From Paenibacillus eucommiae (GTDB taxonomy: Bacteria > Bacillota > Bacilli > Paenibacillales > NBRC-103111), in NCBI RefSeq assembly GCF_017874215.1, contig NZ_JAGGLB010000006.1, positions 275,968-339,967 on the forward strand: 64,000 bases of DNA, written 5' to 3'. A program made the position numbers and the translations under genes. Below the pieces are notes generated by a model. It worked only from the letters and a program-made list of their open reading frames with translations, ran no database searches and was not told the origin of the DNA. Shown here piece by piece: positions 55,194-63,819 of this stretch (the first letter of the stretch is position 1; each line of letters begins with the position of its first letter).

Positions 55194-55236
55194 AAAGTGG
55201 TGACCTGTACAGCGGGGCACCACTTTTGCTTTTTTG
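55194..55236 (+). terminator. Terminator of gatCAB
   Basis: AAAGTGGTG and CACCACTTT form the stem, followed by TTTTGCTTTTTT. Confidence 0.85.
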
Positions 55237-55321
55237 GCAGAGTTACTGGGAAGTGTTACTGGAAAGTTGGAGGAAGAGCGATAGTAAGCAGCTCGCCTCC
55301 CCCGAGAAGAGTACGTGCTTC

Positions 55322-55745
55322 CTTTAACGATGTTTTTGATCGTTAAAGTAAGGATGTGGGGACGACCTGGTGCTTTTAGCGATGAAAAACATCGTTAAAG
55401 TAGCAGCTCCTTATCAGTCCTCATCAATCTTCATCACTCTTCATACCCAGCGCCTCTACCCGTTAAGAAATAGGGTTCTCTTCCAACCAAGAGAAAAAAC
55501 CTTGCTGACAGTCCGTTTGAACTTGGTGTTTGTGCTTGTGCTTGGAGTTTTTGCTCTTGCAGATGCTACGGAGAGTCAGCTATGGGATGGAGAGCGTTAG
55601 CGTCCGCCTTTCAAGATGTGTTCCTACCACCTGATCGATTCAAGGGAACACATCTTGAACAGCGGTGGAATCACATGGCTGACTCTCTCCCAACGCACCC
55701 ACGTCAACAACACGCACCTCAAAGGGCGCCATAAGGCGCTTTCTC
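55322..55745 (+). ncRNA. Candidate structured RNA element, copy A
   Basis: Two TTTAACGATG-type hairpins (55323-55348 and 55374-55400) are followed by a linker and a folded core. P1: GAGAGTCAGCTATG (55571-55584) pairs with CATGGCTGACTCTC (55674-55687), 14 bp with one G-U. P2: CAAGATGTGTTCC (55612-55624) pairs perfectly with 55645-55657. A possible pseudoknot joins CCACC in the P2 loop (55627-55631) with GGTGG (55664-55668). A GC hairpin (55723-55742) and TTTCT close it like a terminator. Comparison with copy B shows the pairings are kept by paired changes. It lies just upstream of a GNAT gene, but the other copies have different neighbours, so a cis role is unlikely. Confidence 0.7.
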
Positions 55746-55774
55746 AAGCCGATTACTTTTGTGAAACGGAGTAG

Positions 55775-56257
55775 ATGATGGGGATCAAGCGTCTTTCTTT
55801 GAAAAGTAATGAAGAAGTCCTGCAATTGCTTTCGCTCCAGCTGGCCTCATACCAAATAGAAGCGAAGCTAACCGGCGCCAGCCAAGCTCAGATGCTGCCT
55901 GATGGCATTCAGTCACTCCGCGCCGCCAAAGAATCCTTCCTAGGCTTTTTCAAGCTTACAGGAGGCAAGAAAGTGATTTGCGGGGCTATTTCCTACTCCC
56001 GTGACGGGAGTGTAGTCACCATCTGTCGTCTGATGGTTCACCCTGAGCATTTCCGCCAAGGCATTGCCAGAAGCTTGCTCGATTATGTGCTTGCTGATCA
56101 AAGAGCCAAGAGAGCCTCCCGTTTCGTTGTGTCTGCTTGTGCGGCGAATTTGCCAGCGGTTCAACTTTATACAAGCAGTGGCTTTGTAGAACGTAGAACA
56201 ATCACCATAAAGTCAAACATTACACTGACCACCTTTGAGCGTTCTGCTGACAGTTAG
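55775..56257 (+). CDS. GNAT-family N-acetyltransferase
   Basis: 160 aa. The acetyl-CoA motif HPEHFRQGIARSLLDYV lies at about residue 88 and AVQLYTSSGF at the end of the domain, both typical. The substrate is unknown. It stands alone between the structured element and a terminator. Confidence 0.82.
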   Translation: MMGIKRLSLKSNEEVLQLLSLQLASYQIEAKLTGASQAQMLPDGIQSLRAAKESFLGFFKLTGGKKVICGAISYSRDGSVVTICRLMVHPEHFRQGIARSLLDYVLADQRAKRASRFVVSACAANLPAVQLYTSSGFVERRTITIKSNITLTTFERSADS

Positions 56258-56302
56258 CATAGTGTTATAAGCTCTTGAGTAATCTAATAGAAGTAAGTCT
56301 GG

Positions 56303-56336
56303 GCTGTAGCGATCACCAGTTTCGCTACAGCTTTTT
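56303..56336 (+). terminator. Terminator after the GNAT gene
   Basis: GCTGTAGCGA and TCGCTACAGC pair perfectly, followed by TTTTT. Confidence 0.88.
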
Positions 56337-56458
56337 GTCCTACCTGGAATGTCCCTTAAACCATGCTCACAGCTTCTCTACAAAATTTTTAGAAAGTACT
56401 TTTCTCAGTGAAAAAGCGTGGTACAATATGAAACAACTTAGAGAGGGGCGATGGTTCG

Positions 56459-57151
56459 ATGGAGAGTCCATGGGTTATTGACGAGCTGCAAATCAGCATC
56501 CGATTATTTCTTTCACTTCTGCTTGGCGGCTTGATTGGCGTCGAAAGAGAGGTTAGCAGTCATGCGGCAGGTTTGCGCACTCATATATTGGTTTGCTTGG
56601 GCTCCACCCTGATCATGCTGTTATCCATGTATGGATTCAGCGCTTTTGTGAATGAAATAAATGTAAGGATAGACCCATCAAGGCTCGCGGCGCAGGTTAT
56701 TAGCGGGATCGGTTTTCTTGGTGCCGGTACGATACTTTTCAATGGCAGATCCATAACGGGACTGACGACAGCAGCTTCACTTTGGGTTGTTGCCGGGATT
56801 GGGCTCGCTGTTGGAGCCGGGTTTTACTATGCGGCAGCACTTTGCTGTGTGATGGTTCTGGCCAGTCTATGGGTCCTCAACAAGGCAGAGCATAAATATT
56901 TTGGTGCCAAAAAGACCCAGTTTCTCAAAATCCATGCGCTTGATCAGCCAGGCAGCTTAGGACTTATTTCGGCATTGCTTGGAAAAAATAGCATTGATAT
57001 CCGCAAAATAGCGATAGAGGAAGTGCGCGGGGAGGACGTAAAGACGGTTCAAATGACTTTCACCGTTACCTTATCCAAGCCTGCACTGCTTCATACTTTG
57101 TTGGAAGAAATCAGCAAGCTCCCGGGCATTATTGGGGTTACTTTGGAATAG
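56459..57151 (+). CDS. MgtC/SapB-family membrane protein
   Basis: 230 aa. MgtC motifs are clear: LLLGGLIGVERE, AAGLRTHILVCLGS, RLAAQVISGIGFLGAGTI and GLTTAASLWVVAGIG, over about five TM segments. A cytoplasmic ACT-like domain (about 155-230) follows. MgtC proteins support growth at low magnesium and in acid. GAGAGGGG lies about 10 nt before the ATG. Confidence 0.9.
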   Translation: MESPWVIDELQISIRLFLSLLLGGLIGVEREVSSHAAGLRTHILVCLGSTLIMLLSMYGFSAFVNEINVRIDPSRLAAQVISGIGFLGAGTILFNGRSITGLTTAASLWVVAGIGLAVGAGFYYAAALCCVMVLASLWVLNKAEHKYFGAKKTQFLKIHALDQPGSLGLISALLGKNSIDIRKIAIEEVRGEDVKTVQMTFTVTLSKPALLHTLLEEISKLPGIIGVTLE

Positions 57152-57238
57152 CGGAAAATAATTTATTAAATAATGAAGGGATATTACCAGAACAGTCGTC
57201 TAACATTAGGAGTCAAAAGAGAGGGGGGAAGCTGAGCC

Positions 57239-57841
57239 ATGGAGCAATTGACGGATGAGCAGTTGATTGAACAGATCCGTCAAGGCAGGACCGAAGCCTA
57301 CAGGGAACTAGTAGATCGACATAAAAATTATATTTACACACTTGCTTACCGCATGGTTCAGCATCCGGAAACGGCTGAAGACTTGACCCAAGAAGTTTTC
57401 GTGAAGCTTTTTCGCTCGCTTGCCCATTTTCGTGGAGATTCCAAGTTTACGACCTGGCTGTACCGAATGACGATAAATTTAGTTACGGATTATCGCCGCT
57501 CTCAGCAGCGCAAGCCTTATGAAGCTCTTCTGGATAAAATGAAAAGCTGGTTTAGCGAGTCCAAGGAGCAGCCGGAGGCAGCGATACTTATAAAAGAGGA
57601 GCAGGAGCAAATGCAGCGGCTGCTGGCCGATCTGCCTGATAAATACCGGCTCATTCTATATTTGCATCATTATAAGCAGCTTACTTACCAGGAAATGTCG
57701 CAAGTGACAGGATTACCGGTCAAAACACTGGAAACCAGGCTGTACCGCGGAAGGGCTTTGCTCAAAGAAAAGTGGTTGAAGGAGGTACCTCATGAAAAAG
57801 AACGGACAGGAAGACAACCAACTTCAGCAGTACTTAAATAA
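57239..57841 (+). CDS. ECF-type RNA polymerase sigma factor
   Basis: 200 aa. Region 2 (about 20-90) has HPETAEDLTQEVFVKLFRS and FTTWLYRMTINLVTDYRR. Region 4 (about 125-180) has LPDKYRLILYLHHYKQLTYQEMSQ with an HTH. It should direct an envelope-stress regulon. The 3' end overlaps the anti-sigma-like gene by 50 nt. Confidence 0.92.
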   Translation: MEQLTDEQLIEQIRQGRTEAYRELVDRHKNYIYTLAYRMVQHPETAEDLTQEVFVKLFRSLAHFRGDSKFTTWLYRMTINLVTDYRRSQQRKPYEALLDKMKSWFSESKEQPEAAILIKEEQEQMQRLLADLPDKYRLILYLHHYKQLTYQEMSQVTGLPVKTLETRLYRGRALLKEKWLKEVPHEKERTGRQPTSAVLK

Positions 57842-58115
57842 GCTTTTGGATGATATGCCGCTGTTGGAGGCGAACTCAGGATTGACTGATGAGGTCATGA
57901 AAAGTATTCAGCAGCCGAATAGGGAATCCTCACACAACGAAGCCGGAGCTGGGACAGTCAGCCGGAGGCAGCCGTATATTCATGGCGTTGTTGCGATGGC
58001 AGCTACCTTTTTGCTTATCCATTCCGGGGTTTTCCACAAAATACTAACGATCGATTCAGGAATTGTGCAGCTTTCCGCTTATATCGAGAAGCTGTCCCAC
58101 TTGCTGAGCTCGTAA
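57792..58115 (+). CDS. Small anti-sigma-like membrane protein
   Basis: 107 aa. A cytoplasmic N-terminus of about 60 residues, one TM segment (about 62-80) and a short outer end. AAGGAGG precedes the ATG inside the sigma gene. Position and topology suggest it holds the sigma factor at the membrane; no zinc HxxxCxxC motif is seen, so it is not a ZAS-type anti-sigma. Confidence 0.6.
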   Translation: MKKNGQEDNQLQQYLNKLLDDMPLLEANSGLTDEVMKSIQQPNRESSHNEAGAGTVSRRQPYIHGVVAMAATFLLIHSGVFHKILTIDSGIVQLSAYIEKLSHLLSS

Positions 58116-58148
58116 TCAGCTTTCAAACAAACTAGGAGGAGTTTCCAA

Positions 58149-58772
58149 ATGAGCCAATCAAATGAAGCGCAGTATAGGCCCGAGTTTACCCGCCATGAAG
58201 ACTTGATCGGAGAACCGTTCGGTTCGATGCATTCAGATCCTTATCAGCGGCTGCAGCACCAGCCCTATTCACGTATTCCAAGAAAAAGAAAATGGATAGC
58301 AGGCTTGTTTTCTATTTTTGTGCCCGGCACCGGCCAATTTTACCTGGGGCTTATGGAACGAGGCCTATGGATTATGCTGCCGATTATTCTCGATATTTTT
58401 ATTATCGTTAATTTCGGAACAGCAGACGAAGTCAGCGTGCCGCTAATGACATTGTTCATTCTCTTTCTTCCTATTATTTATTTTTACAGTATTTTTGATG
58501 CTCTGCAGTCCACCGATTATATTAACAGGCGCTACGAGCTAGGGGATCTTATGCCTGGCAGCCCAGACGGATTTAAGGACCCGCTGCAAAAACTGGTGCG
58601 TGGAAATAATTTGGGCACGATTCTAATTGCCGTAGGCGTAATTATTTTTATGGTCAGCACGAAGCCGAAATGGTTCGTAAGTATCTTTGATCTGATGGGA
58701 TCATATGTAGGATCTATTCTGCTTATCGCGGCGGGGGCAGTTATATTCTTTCTGGAAGCCCGTAAAAAATAA
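58149..58772 (+). CDS. TM2-like multi-pass membrane protein
   Basis: 207 aa. A cytoplasmic N-terminus of about 45 residues, then IAGLFSIFVPGTGQFYLG, which resembles the TM2-domain motif, and about five hydrophobic segments. It follows the sigma/anti-sigma pair by 33 bp with TAGGAGGAG upstream, so it probably belongs to the same operon. Confidence 0.65.
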   Translation: MSQSNEAQYRPEFTRHEDLIGEPFGSMHSDPYQRLQHQPYSRIPRKRKWIAGLFSIFVPGTGQFYLGLMERGLWIMLPIILDIFIIVNFGTADEVSVPLMTLFILFLPIIYFYSIFDALQSTDYINRRYELGDLMPGSPDGFKDPLQKLVRGNNLGTILIAVGVIIFMVSTKPKWFVSIFDLMGSYVGSILLIAAGAVIFFLEARKK

Positions 58773-58812
58773 AAGCACTGGTCTGAAGAGGAAATCAAGG
58801 CTGGTGTAGTAA

Positions 58813-58842
58813 TTGACAAAATTGAATCTTAAAACGTACAAT
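58813..58842 (+). promoter_or_regulatory. perR promoter
   Basis: TTGACA (58813-58818) and TACAAT (58837-58842) are 18 bp apart, about 40 bp upstream of perR. No clear PerR box is seen. Confidence 0.6.
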
Positions 58843-58883
58843 GAAAGGAGAAGGAATGATCATTCAGTCAGGTGGTGAGAATC

Positions 58884-59318
58884 ATGGCATTACATTTGGA
58901 GCAGGCTTTGGCAAAATTGAAAATGACAGGCGTTCGTATGACACCGCAAAGGCACGCGATTCTATCGTACTTGCTGGACTCGATGACTCATCCTACTGCT
59001 GACGATATATATAAATCCTTGGAAGCCAAGTTTCCTAATATGAGTGTTGCAACTGTGTACAATAATCTTAAGGTATTTATCGAAGTAGGCTTGGTCAAAG
59101 AGCTTGCTTATGGAGATGGATCCAGTCGTTTCGATGCCGACATGACGGATCATTATCATGCATTATGCGAGATCTGTGGCAAAATCGTTGATTTTGAGTA
59201 TTCCCCGCTGACCAATGTAGAAGCAATTGCCGCGGAACAAACGGGCTTTCAGGTACGTGGCCACCGGCTCGAAATATATGGAACATGTCCAGAATGCATT
59301 GGAATAACCAAACATTAG
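58884..59318 (+). CDS. perR: Peroxide-responsive repressor PerR (Fur family)
   Basis: 144 aa from the ATG at 58884, with AGGTGG about 8-10 nt upstream; an in-frame GTG at 58872 is less likely. The HTH (MSVATVYNNLKVFIEVGLVKEL), the His/Asp metal site (FDADMTDHYHALC) and two Cys pairs (CEIC and CPEC) for zinc match PerR in length and sequence. It senses peroxide by metal-catalysed His oxidation and represses catalase and related genes. Confidence 0.93.
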   Translation: MALHLEQALAKLKMTGVRMTPQRHAILSYLLDSMTHPTADDIYKSLEAKFPNMSVATVYNNLKVFIEVGLVKELAYGDGSSRFDADMTDHYHALCEICGKIVDFEYSPLTNVEAIAAEQTGFQVRGHRLEIYGTCPECIGITKH

Positions 59319-59332
59319 CAGTAAAGTACAAT

Positions 59333-59382
59333 AAACGCGTTCCAGGCTTCTTGTACAGGAAGTTGAGCGCGTTTTTCTTTTT
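59333..59382 (+). terminator. Terminator after perR
   Basis: AAACGCG pairs with CGCGTTT, with an inner CTTCTTG...AGGAAG part and a T-rich end. Confidence 0.7.
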
Positions 59383-59399
59383 GCAAAGGAAGTGACAAC

Positions 59400-61133
59400 T
59401 TGGACAAAAACAATCAGGTAAGCCGTAAAGCCCGAAGGGGCTGCTTCGCCCGTTTTTTAATGCTTTGTTTTGCTCTGTTTTTAATAGCTTGCGGAGCTTC
59501 TGCATTTTTCTTCTGGGACAAGCTTGTCCCAAACCGTGAGCATGTGGAGGCAGAGTTTCATGAGCTCGAGAAGCCCGTCTTTTATAAAGGCTCTTATTTT
59601 CCTGTAAGTGCCCTCGGTGAGGGAGAAGGACTTAAGCTTCCACTTTCCCTTGTACAGGAATGGATAGATCCATCTATTATCTATGAGCAATCTAGCGATT
59701 CCGTCATTATTACTACTAAAGATAAAGTACTAAGATTTAAAACCAGCCAATTATCAGCAATGATGAATGAGAGGCCTTACACGCTTGATTTTCCTGTAGA
59801 GAAAAAGGATGAAGCTGTCTATGTTCCGATAGCACCTCTGCTTCAATTATATCAAATTGACCTGAGAGTTTCTGAGCAGAGCGGGGCTGTTATTTTGGTC
59901 AAGCAGGGAGATTCCGTGGAGTGGGGCCGGATGGATGAGAAGAAGGAAATTCCGCTCCGCACTGGAGCCGCTATTCGTTATCCGATCGTTTCCGAAGTAA
60001 CCCCAGGCGAACAGTTAATGATTTGGGGAGAAGAGGCGGGGTGGTATAAGGTTCAGCAAACTTCTGGATTTACAGGCTATGTATCCAAAGCTGATGTAGT
60101 GCTTGATCATGTTGAAGCTGTTCCTGAGCAAGAAATAGTCGCTCCTTTCATTCCGTGGAAGCCCATCGGCGGCAAAATCAATATGACATGGGAGCATGTT
60201 ATATCTAAAAATCCGAACACATCTCAAATTACGGCTATGCCGGGATTGAATGTAATTAGTCCTACTTGGTTTTCTATAGCTGATGGCGAAGGAAAGATCA
60301 GAAACATAGCTGATATGGAATATGTAAAGTGGGCGCAAGACCGGGGGTATCAAATTTGGCCTATTTTCAGCAATGGCTTCGATCCTGATCGAACAGCGAA
60401 GGCGCTGGCCAGCTATGACTCACGGATGAAAATCATTAAGCAACTGCTTGTTTTTGCACAAATGTATCAGCTTAATGGGTTCAATGTTGATTTTGAGAAT
60501 GTCCGGACAACGGAAAAGGAAAATCTCGTGCAATTTTTCAGAGAAATGACCCCTCTTATGCATGAGCAGAACCTTGTTGTTTCTTTGGACGTCACACCTA
60601 AATCGAACAGCGAGATGTGGTCTCTTTTCTATGACCGTCCTGCTCTTTCAGGAATTGCTGATTACATGATGCTAATGGGTTATGACGAGCATTGGGCAAC
60701 AAGCCCGGTTTCTGGCTCTGTCGGTTCCCTCCCTTGGGTAGAAAAGGCTGTATTACGGCTTCTGGAGGAAGATAAGGTGCCTGCCTCTAAGCTGGTGCTT
60801 GGTATTCCTTTCTATACAAGGCTATGGACAGAAGAGGTTATAGACGGGAAAACCGACGTTAGCTCTAAGGCTCTTTCCATGGAAACTGTGCAGTCTATCA
60901 TTAAAGAGAAGCAATTAACGCCTGTTTTCTCACCTGAAAGTGGACAAAACTATGTTGAGTACAAAGAAGATAAGCAGCTAAAGCGAATTTGGCTGGAGGA
61001 TGATACATCTGTTAAAGCCCGTATAGAGCTTGTTAAGAAGTATGATTTGGCAGGAGTTGCGTCGTGGAGAAGAGGCTTTGAGACACCGAATATTTGGGGT
61101 ACCATTGAGGAATCTTTGCAAAAAATGCCGTAG
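59400..61133 (+). CDS. Membrane-anchored GH18-family hydrolase with stalk and SH3-like domains
   Basis: 577 aa; TTG start at 59400 with AAAGGAAGTG. An N-terminal TM (about 18-38), a stalk-like region (about 50-170), an SH3-like segment (IWGEEAGWYKVQ, about 205) and a GH18 domain (about 255-575). The catalytic Glu lies in GFNVDFENV, the usual DxxDxDxE strand with only the last Asp and Glu kept. MLMGYDEHW and ASWRRGFE are typical. It resembles spore-cortex and wall glucosaminidases such as YdhD. Confidence 0.88.
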   Translation: MDKNNQVSRKARRGCFARFLMLCFALFLIACGASAFFFWDKLVPNREHVEAEFHELEKPVFYKGSYFPVSALGEGEGLKLPLSLVQEWIDPSIIYEQSSDSVIITTKDKVLRFKTSQLSAMMNERPYTLDFPVEKKDEAVYVPIAPLLQLYQIDLRVSEQSGAVILVKQGDSVEWGRMDEKKEIPLRTGAAIRYPIVSEVTPGEQLMIWGEEAGWYKVQQTSGFTGYVSKADVVLDHVEAVPEQEIVAPFIPWKPIGGKINMTWEHVISKNPNTSQITAMPGLNVISPTWFSIADGEGKIRNIADMEYVKWAQDRGYQIWPIFSNGFDPDRTAKALASYDSRMKIIKQLLVFAQMYQLNGFNVDFENVRTTEKENLVQFFREMTPLMHEQNLVVSLDVTPKSNSEMWSLFYDRPALSGIADYMMLMGYDEHWATSPVSGSVGSLPWVEKAVLRLLEEDKVPASKLVLGIPFYTRLWTEEVIDGKTDVSSKALSMETVQSIIKEKQLTPVFSPESGQNYVEYKEDKQLKRIWLEDDTSVKARIELVKKYDLAGVASWRRGFETPNIWGTIEESLQKMP

Positions 61134-61143
61134 ACAAATCAAT

Positions 61144-61188
61144 AAAAGCCGATCCGCTTATACATCACAGCCGGATCGGCTTTTGCTT
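61144..61188. terminator. Bidirectional terminator between GH18 and ygzB
   Basis: AAAAGCCGATCCG pairs exactly with CGGATCGGCTTTT. It serves the convergent genes on both sides. Confidence 0.88.
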
Positions 61189-61220
61189 GTTCTTATCAAA
61201 CCTAAGCAGGCTGTTAAGCC

Positions 61221-61625
61221 TTAATGAGACTTGTGATCTGCTTCAGCTTTATGAATGGAAGTGTCCGTTTGAGATGCATTCTGTGCATGAACAACATTTT
61301 TCTCCTGCTTTGGATCCAGAGTAAGAATCGTTTTGCAATACATGCAGCGATCAGTTTTTCCTAAAATCTTCGTAACTTTTCCGCATTCCGGGCATTCGAT
61401 TACAGTCGAAGAGGTGGATAGCATCCCAGCCCAGAAATAAATGCCCATGCTGACGAGCATCGCGAGCATACCGATTATCATACAAGTCACAGCAATGACT
61501 CTACCGATAGTCCCCCAATCAAAAACAACGCCGGCAAGCCCTAAAATCATTAGCAGCATGCCTCCCATAGTCATCAACAGTCCCCACAAACGGAACTCAT
61601 TTACCTTGCTTGATTTGTAACGCAA
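61221..61625 (-). CDS. ygzB: YgzB-family membrane protein with zinc ribbon
   Basis: 134 aa; TTG start at 61625 with AAGGGAAGGA upstream. Two TM segments (about 13-35 and 43-65) precede a zinc ribbon (CPECGK and CMYC, about 78-97) and a His-rich tail. It matches the YgzB/UPF0295 family, which lies next to perR in Bacilli. Its function is unknown. Confidence 0.88.
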   Translation of the reverse strand: MRYKSSKVNEFRLWGLLMTMGGMLLMILGLAGVVFDWGTIGRVIAVTCMIIGMLAMLVSMGIYFWAGMLSTSSTVIECPECGKVTKILGKTDRCMYCKTILTLDPKQEKNVVHAQNASQTDTSIHKAEADHKSH

Positions 61626-61753
61626 TTGCTTCGCTTCCTTCCCTTATAATGGATTAAACCTTTTGTAAGAATTGTCGCAGGATCAGCAGGAAACTCGAAC
61701 GGCCGTGTAGAAATACTTAGATATCCATAATGAAGACGGAGGCAGCAGGTGCC

Positions 61754-62623
61754 ATGGAAATCGCAAAAGACCGACTAGCTAACAAGTACCGAGACGATCC
61801 GAAAATAATAAGTATTACTCTGGTGGAGAATCCCAAACAGCTTCCGGCACTTACCGACGGATTCGATATCCTACTTTTAATCGTAACTAATGACCTGCGC
61901 CTAAACAATCATATCACTAATTATATAAAAGACGATGTGCGTATACAAGAAAGATGGGTGGACCCGTCGGCACTGGAGCAATGGATTCGTAACGGGGATA
62001 ACCGGAACATCATTCATTGGCTCTTAAAAGGGGAGATTCTTCTGGACCAGAACACTTATTTAGAAGGGCTTCGTCATAGAATGTTAGAGTTTCCTGGAGA
62101 TCTGAGGGAGCAAAAATTGCTCATTGAGTTCTCCTTGTTTCTTCGCAAATATTTGCAGAGCAAGGAACATCTGTTGGATGATCATCTTCTCGATGCTTAT
62201 AACAATATTCTCGAAGCTCTTCATCATTGGGCGCGAATTGTTATTATTGAAGAGGGCTTTCATCCCGAAATTACGGTGTGGAGACAAATTCGTGCGATTA
62301 ATCCCGGGATATACAAGCTCTATGAGGAGCTGACCACAAGCAAAGAAACTCTAAAGCAGCGTGTACAGCTTGTATTGCTTGCCTGCGAGTTCTCAGTGAT
62401 GTCCAAGATGGAACGATGCTGTATTGCGCTCATCGACATCATGGGCTTAAGGGAGCTGCCATGGAGCCCGGACGAACTTCAGAATCACCCCCAGCTGGCG
62501 GAGATCAAAGTGGAGCTGCCGCTGCTGCTTAATAAGTTGGTGAAAAAATCACTCATAAAAGAAGTGGCCATACCTATAGATGATGAAATTACGGAAATAG
62601 AGCTTAAATATACTTCTACATAA
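61754..62623 (+). CDS. ygxA: YgxA-like nucleotidyltransferase-fold protein
   Basis: 289 aa from the ATG at 61754, 10 nt after GGAGG; an ATG at 61730 has no ribosome site. The N-terminal domain (LTDGFDILLLIV) is a nucleotidyltransferase-like fold. A helical region follows. It matches YgxA, which sits between ygzB and an rRNA operon in B. subtilis; the same order here supports the identity. Its biochemical role is unknown. Confidence 0.85.
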   Translation: MEIAKDRLANKYRDDPKIISITLVENPKQLPALTDGFDILLLIVTNDLRLNNHITNYIKDDVRIQERWVDPSALEQWIRNGDNRNIIHWLLKGEILLDQNTYLEGLRHRMLEFPGDLREQKLLIEFSLFLRKYLQSKEHLLDDHLLDAYNNILEALHHWARIVIIEEGFHPEITVWRQIRAINPGIYKLYEELTTSKETLKQRVQLVLLACEFSVMSKMERCCIALIDIMGLRELPWSPDELQNHPQLAEIKVELPLLLNKLVKKSLIKEVAIPIDDEITEIELKYTST

Positions 62624-62630
62624 GGATGCA

Positions 62631-62659
62631 AGAATCAGCTAATAGCTGGTTCTTTTTTT
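62631..62659 (+). terminator. Terminator after ygxA
   Basis: AGAATCAGCT and AGCTGGTTCT pair with one G-U, 3-nt loop, then a long T-run. Confidence 0.9.
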
Positions 62660-62726
62660 GAACCTAGATAGAAAGTAAGCCATTATCCCCTTCTCTCAGA
62701 AACCAACCTCTATAGGCAGTCTTTTT

Positions 62727-63230
62727 GAGCGTGCTAATCACTTAATGAATTTTTTCATCGTTAAAGTAAGAGTTCCTGGCCAATCGGTCACGTTAATGAT
62801 GATTTTCATCGTTAAAAGAGGACGGATGGCCTCTCAGGGTGGATAAAAGGGATTTTAACGATGTTTTTCATTGTTAAAGCAAGTATTAGAAGAGGACCCA
62901 GTGCTTTTAACGATGAAAATCATCGTTAAAGCTGCGTTTTCTTCATTTCTAGGGCTGCGCCTGCTATTAAATCTCCTCTAATCAAGGGAAAAGCCTTTGC
63001 TTGCTGTCCTTTTGAGCTTGCTGTTCGTGCGATTGTAGCTAAAGAGAGGGAGTTGTTATGGGAGGAAGAGCGATAGCGTCAGCCTTTATATATTTGTTTC
63101 TACCTCCTCATCTATACCATTCAAGGGAACAAATCTTAACAGCGGTTGGAGGCTGGAGCCCACAGTCATTCCCTCCCTAGCACCAAGGACGCTAACACGC
63201 TCCTCAGAGGGCGCCACAAGGCGTTTATCT
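62727..63230 (+). ncRNA. Candidate structured RNA element, copy B
   Basis: The most complete copy. Four hairpins (62741-62766, 62791-62816, 62851-62879, 62904-62931) precede the core. P1: 63046-63062 pairs with 63159-63175, ending in TTATGGG and CCCACAG. P2: ATTTGTTTC (63092-63100) pairs with GGGAACAAAT (63124-63133). The pseudoknot candidate joins CCTCC (63103-63107) with GGAGG (63148-63152). The tail CACGCTCCTCAGAGGGCGCC and its small hairpin match copy A. Compared with copy A, P1 has A-T to G-C, P2 G-C to T-A, and the pseudoknot A-T to T-A changes. The spacer between ygxA and the rRNA promoters is otherwise empty. Confidence 0.7.
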
Positions 63231-63441
63231 TTACTGACCAAATGAGAGGAGGAGTTTTTGATGAAGCGATGCAGTCTTTTGTAGTCTTATGCGGTCTTTA
63301 AATAAGTTGAAAGGGGAATTTTCGGGTTAAGTGTCCTTGTATTCAAAAGGATTTTTAAGTGTTAAAGCTTTGTTCTTATAGTAAATCTCCACGGCCAAAT
63401 ACCCCTATTAAAAACTTTTGAAAATTTATGTAGTAATATGC

Positions 63442-63471
63442 TTGACTTTAAACATGATTCTGTGATAAATT
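63442..63471 (+). promoter_or_regulatory. rRNA operon promoter P1
   Basis: TTGACT (63442-63447) and TAAATT (63466-63471), 18 bp apart. It is followed by a CGCCGCTAAA motif, repeated after P2. Confidence 0.7.
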
Positions 63472-63556
63472 AGTTTTCGCCGCTAAAAACAGTGGCGTGT
63501 AGGACAAGCTAGAAAAAAGCACTGAAAGAAATGAAAAAAAGAATTTTAAAAAAAGC

Positions 63557-63586
63557 TTGACTCAAATGATTCGAATGTGTTATATT
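63557..63586 (+). promoter_or_regulatory. rRNA operon promoter P2
   Basis: TTGACT (63557-63562) and TATATT (63581-63586) with an 18-bp spacer; followed by CGCCGCTAAAC and a small CGCCGCT/AGCGGTG hairpin. Confidence 0.75.
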
Positions 63587-63632
63587 ATAAAAGTCGCCGC
63601 TAAACAAGCGGTGAGCAAATAAGAAGAGAAAT

Positions 63633-63648
63633 TGTTCTTTGAAAACTG
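63633..63648 (+). promoter_or_regulatory. rRNA leader boxA
   Basis: TGTTCTTTGAAAACTG is the standard Bacillales boxA for rRNA antitermination by Nus factors. The rest of the 63587-63819 leader should form the pre-16S processing stem with sequence beyond the window. Confidence 0.85.
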
Positions 63649-63819
63649 AATAACGAGTGAAGAAGAGATCGCCTGATGAGGCCTCAAATCCTAACGGAAA
63701 TGAAGCGCACATGTGATCACAAAAGTTTTAAAATGAGATGTAAATCTCGTCAGTTTCGAATTTTGAGCTGTTAAGCTTGAGAATAAAAAGTCGTGTAAGA
63801 CCTCGGTCCTATGCGCAAC

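Noticed and set aside
63509..63712. 67-codon minus-strand ORF in the rRNA leader
   Set aside because: It overlaps promoters and boxA and has no ribosome site or recognisable sequence.
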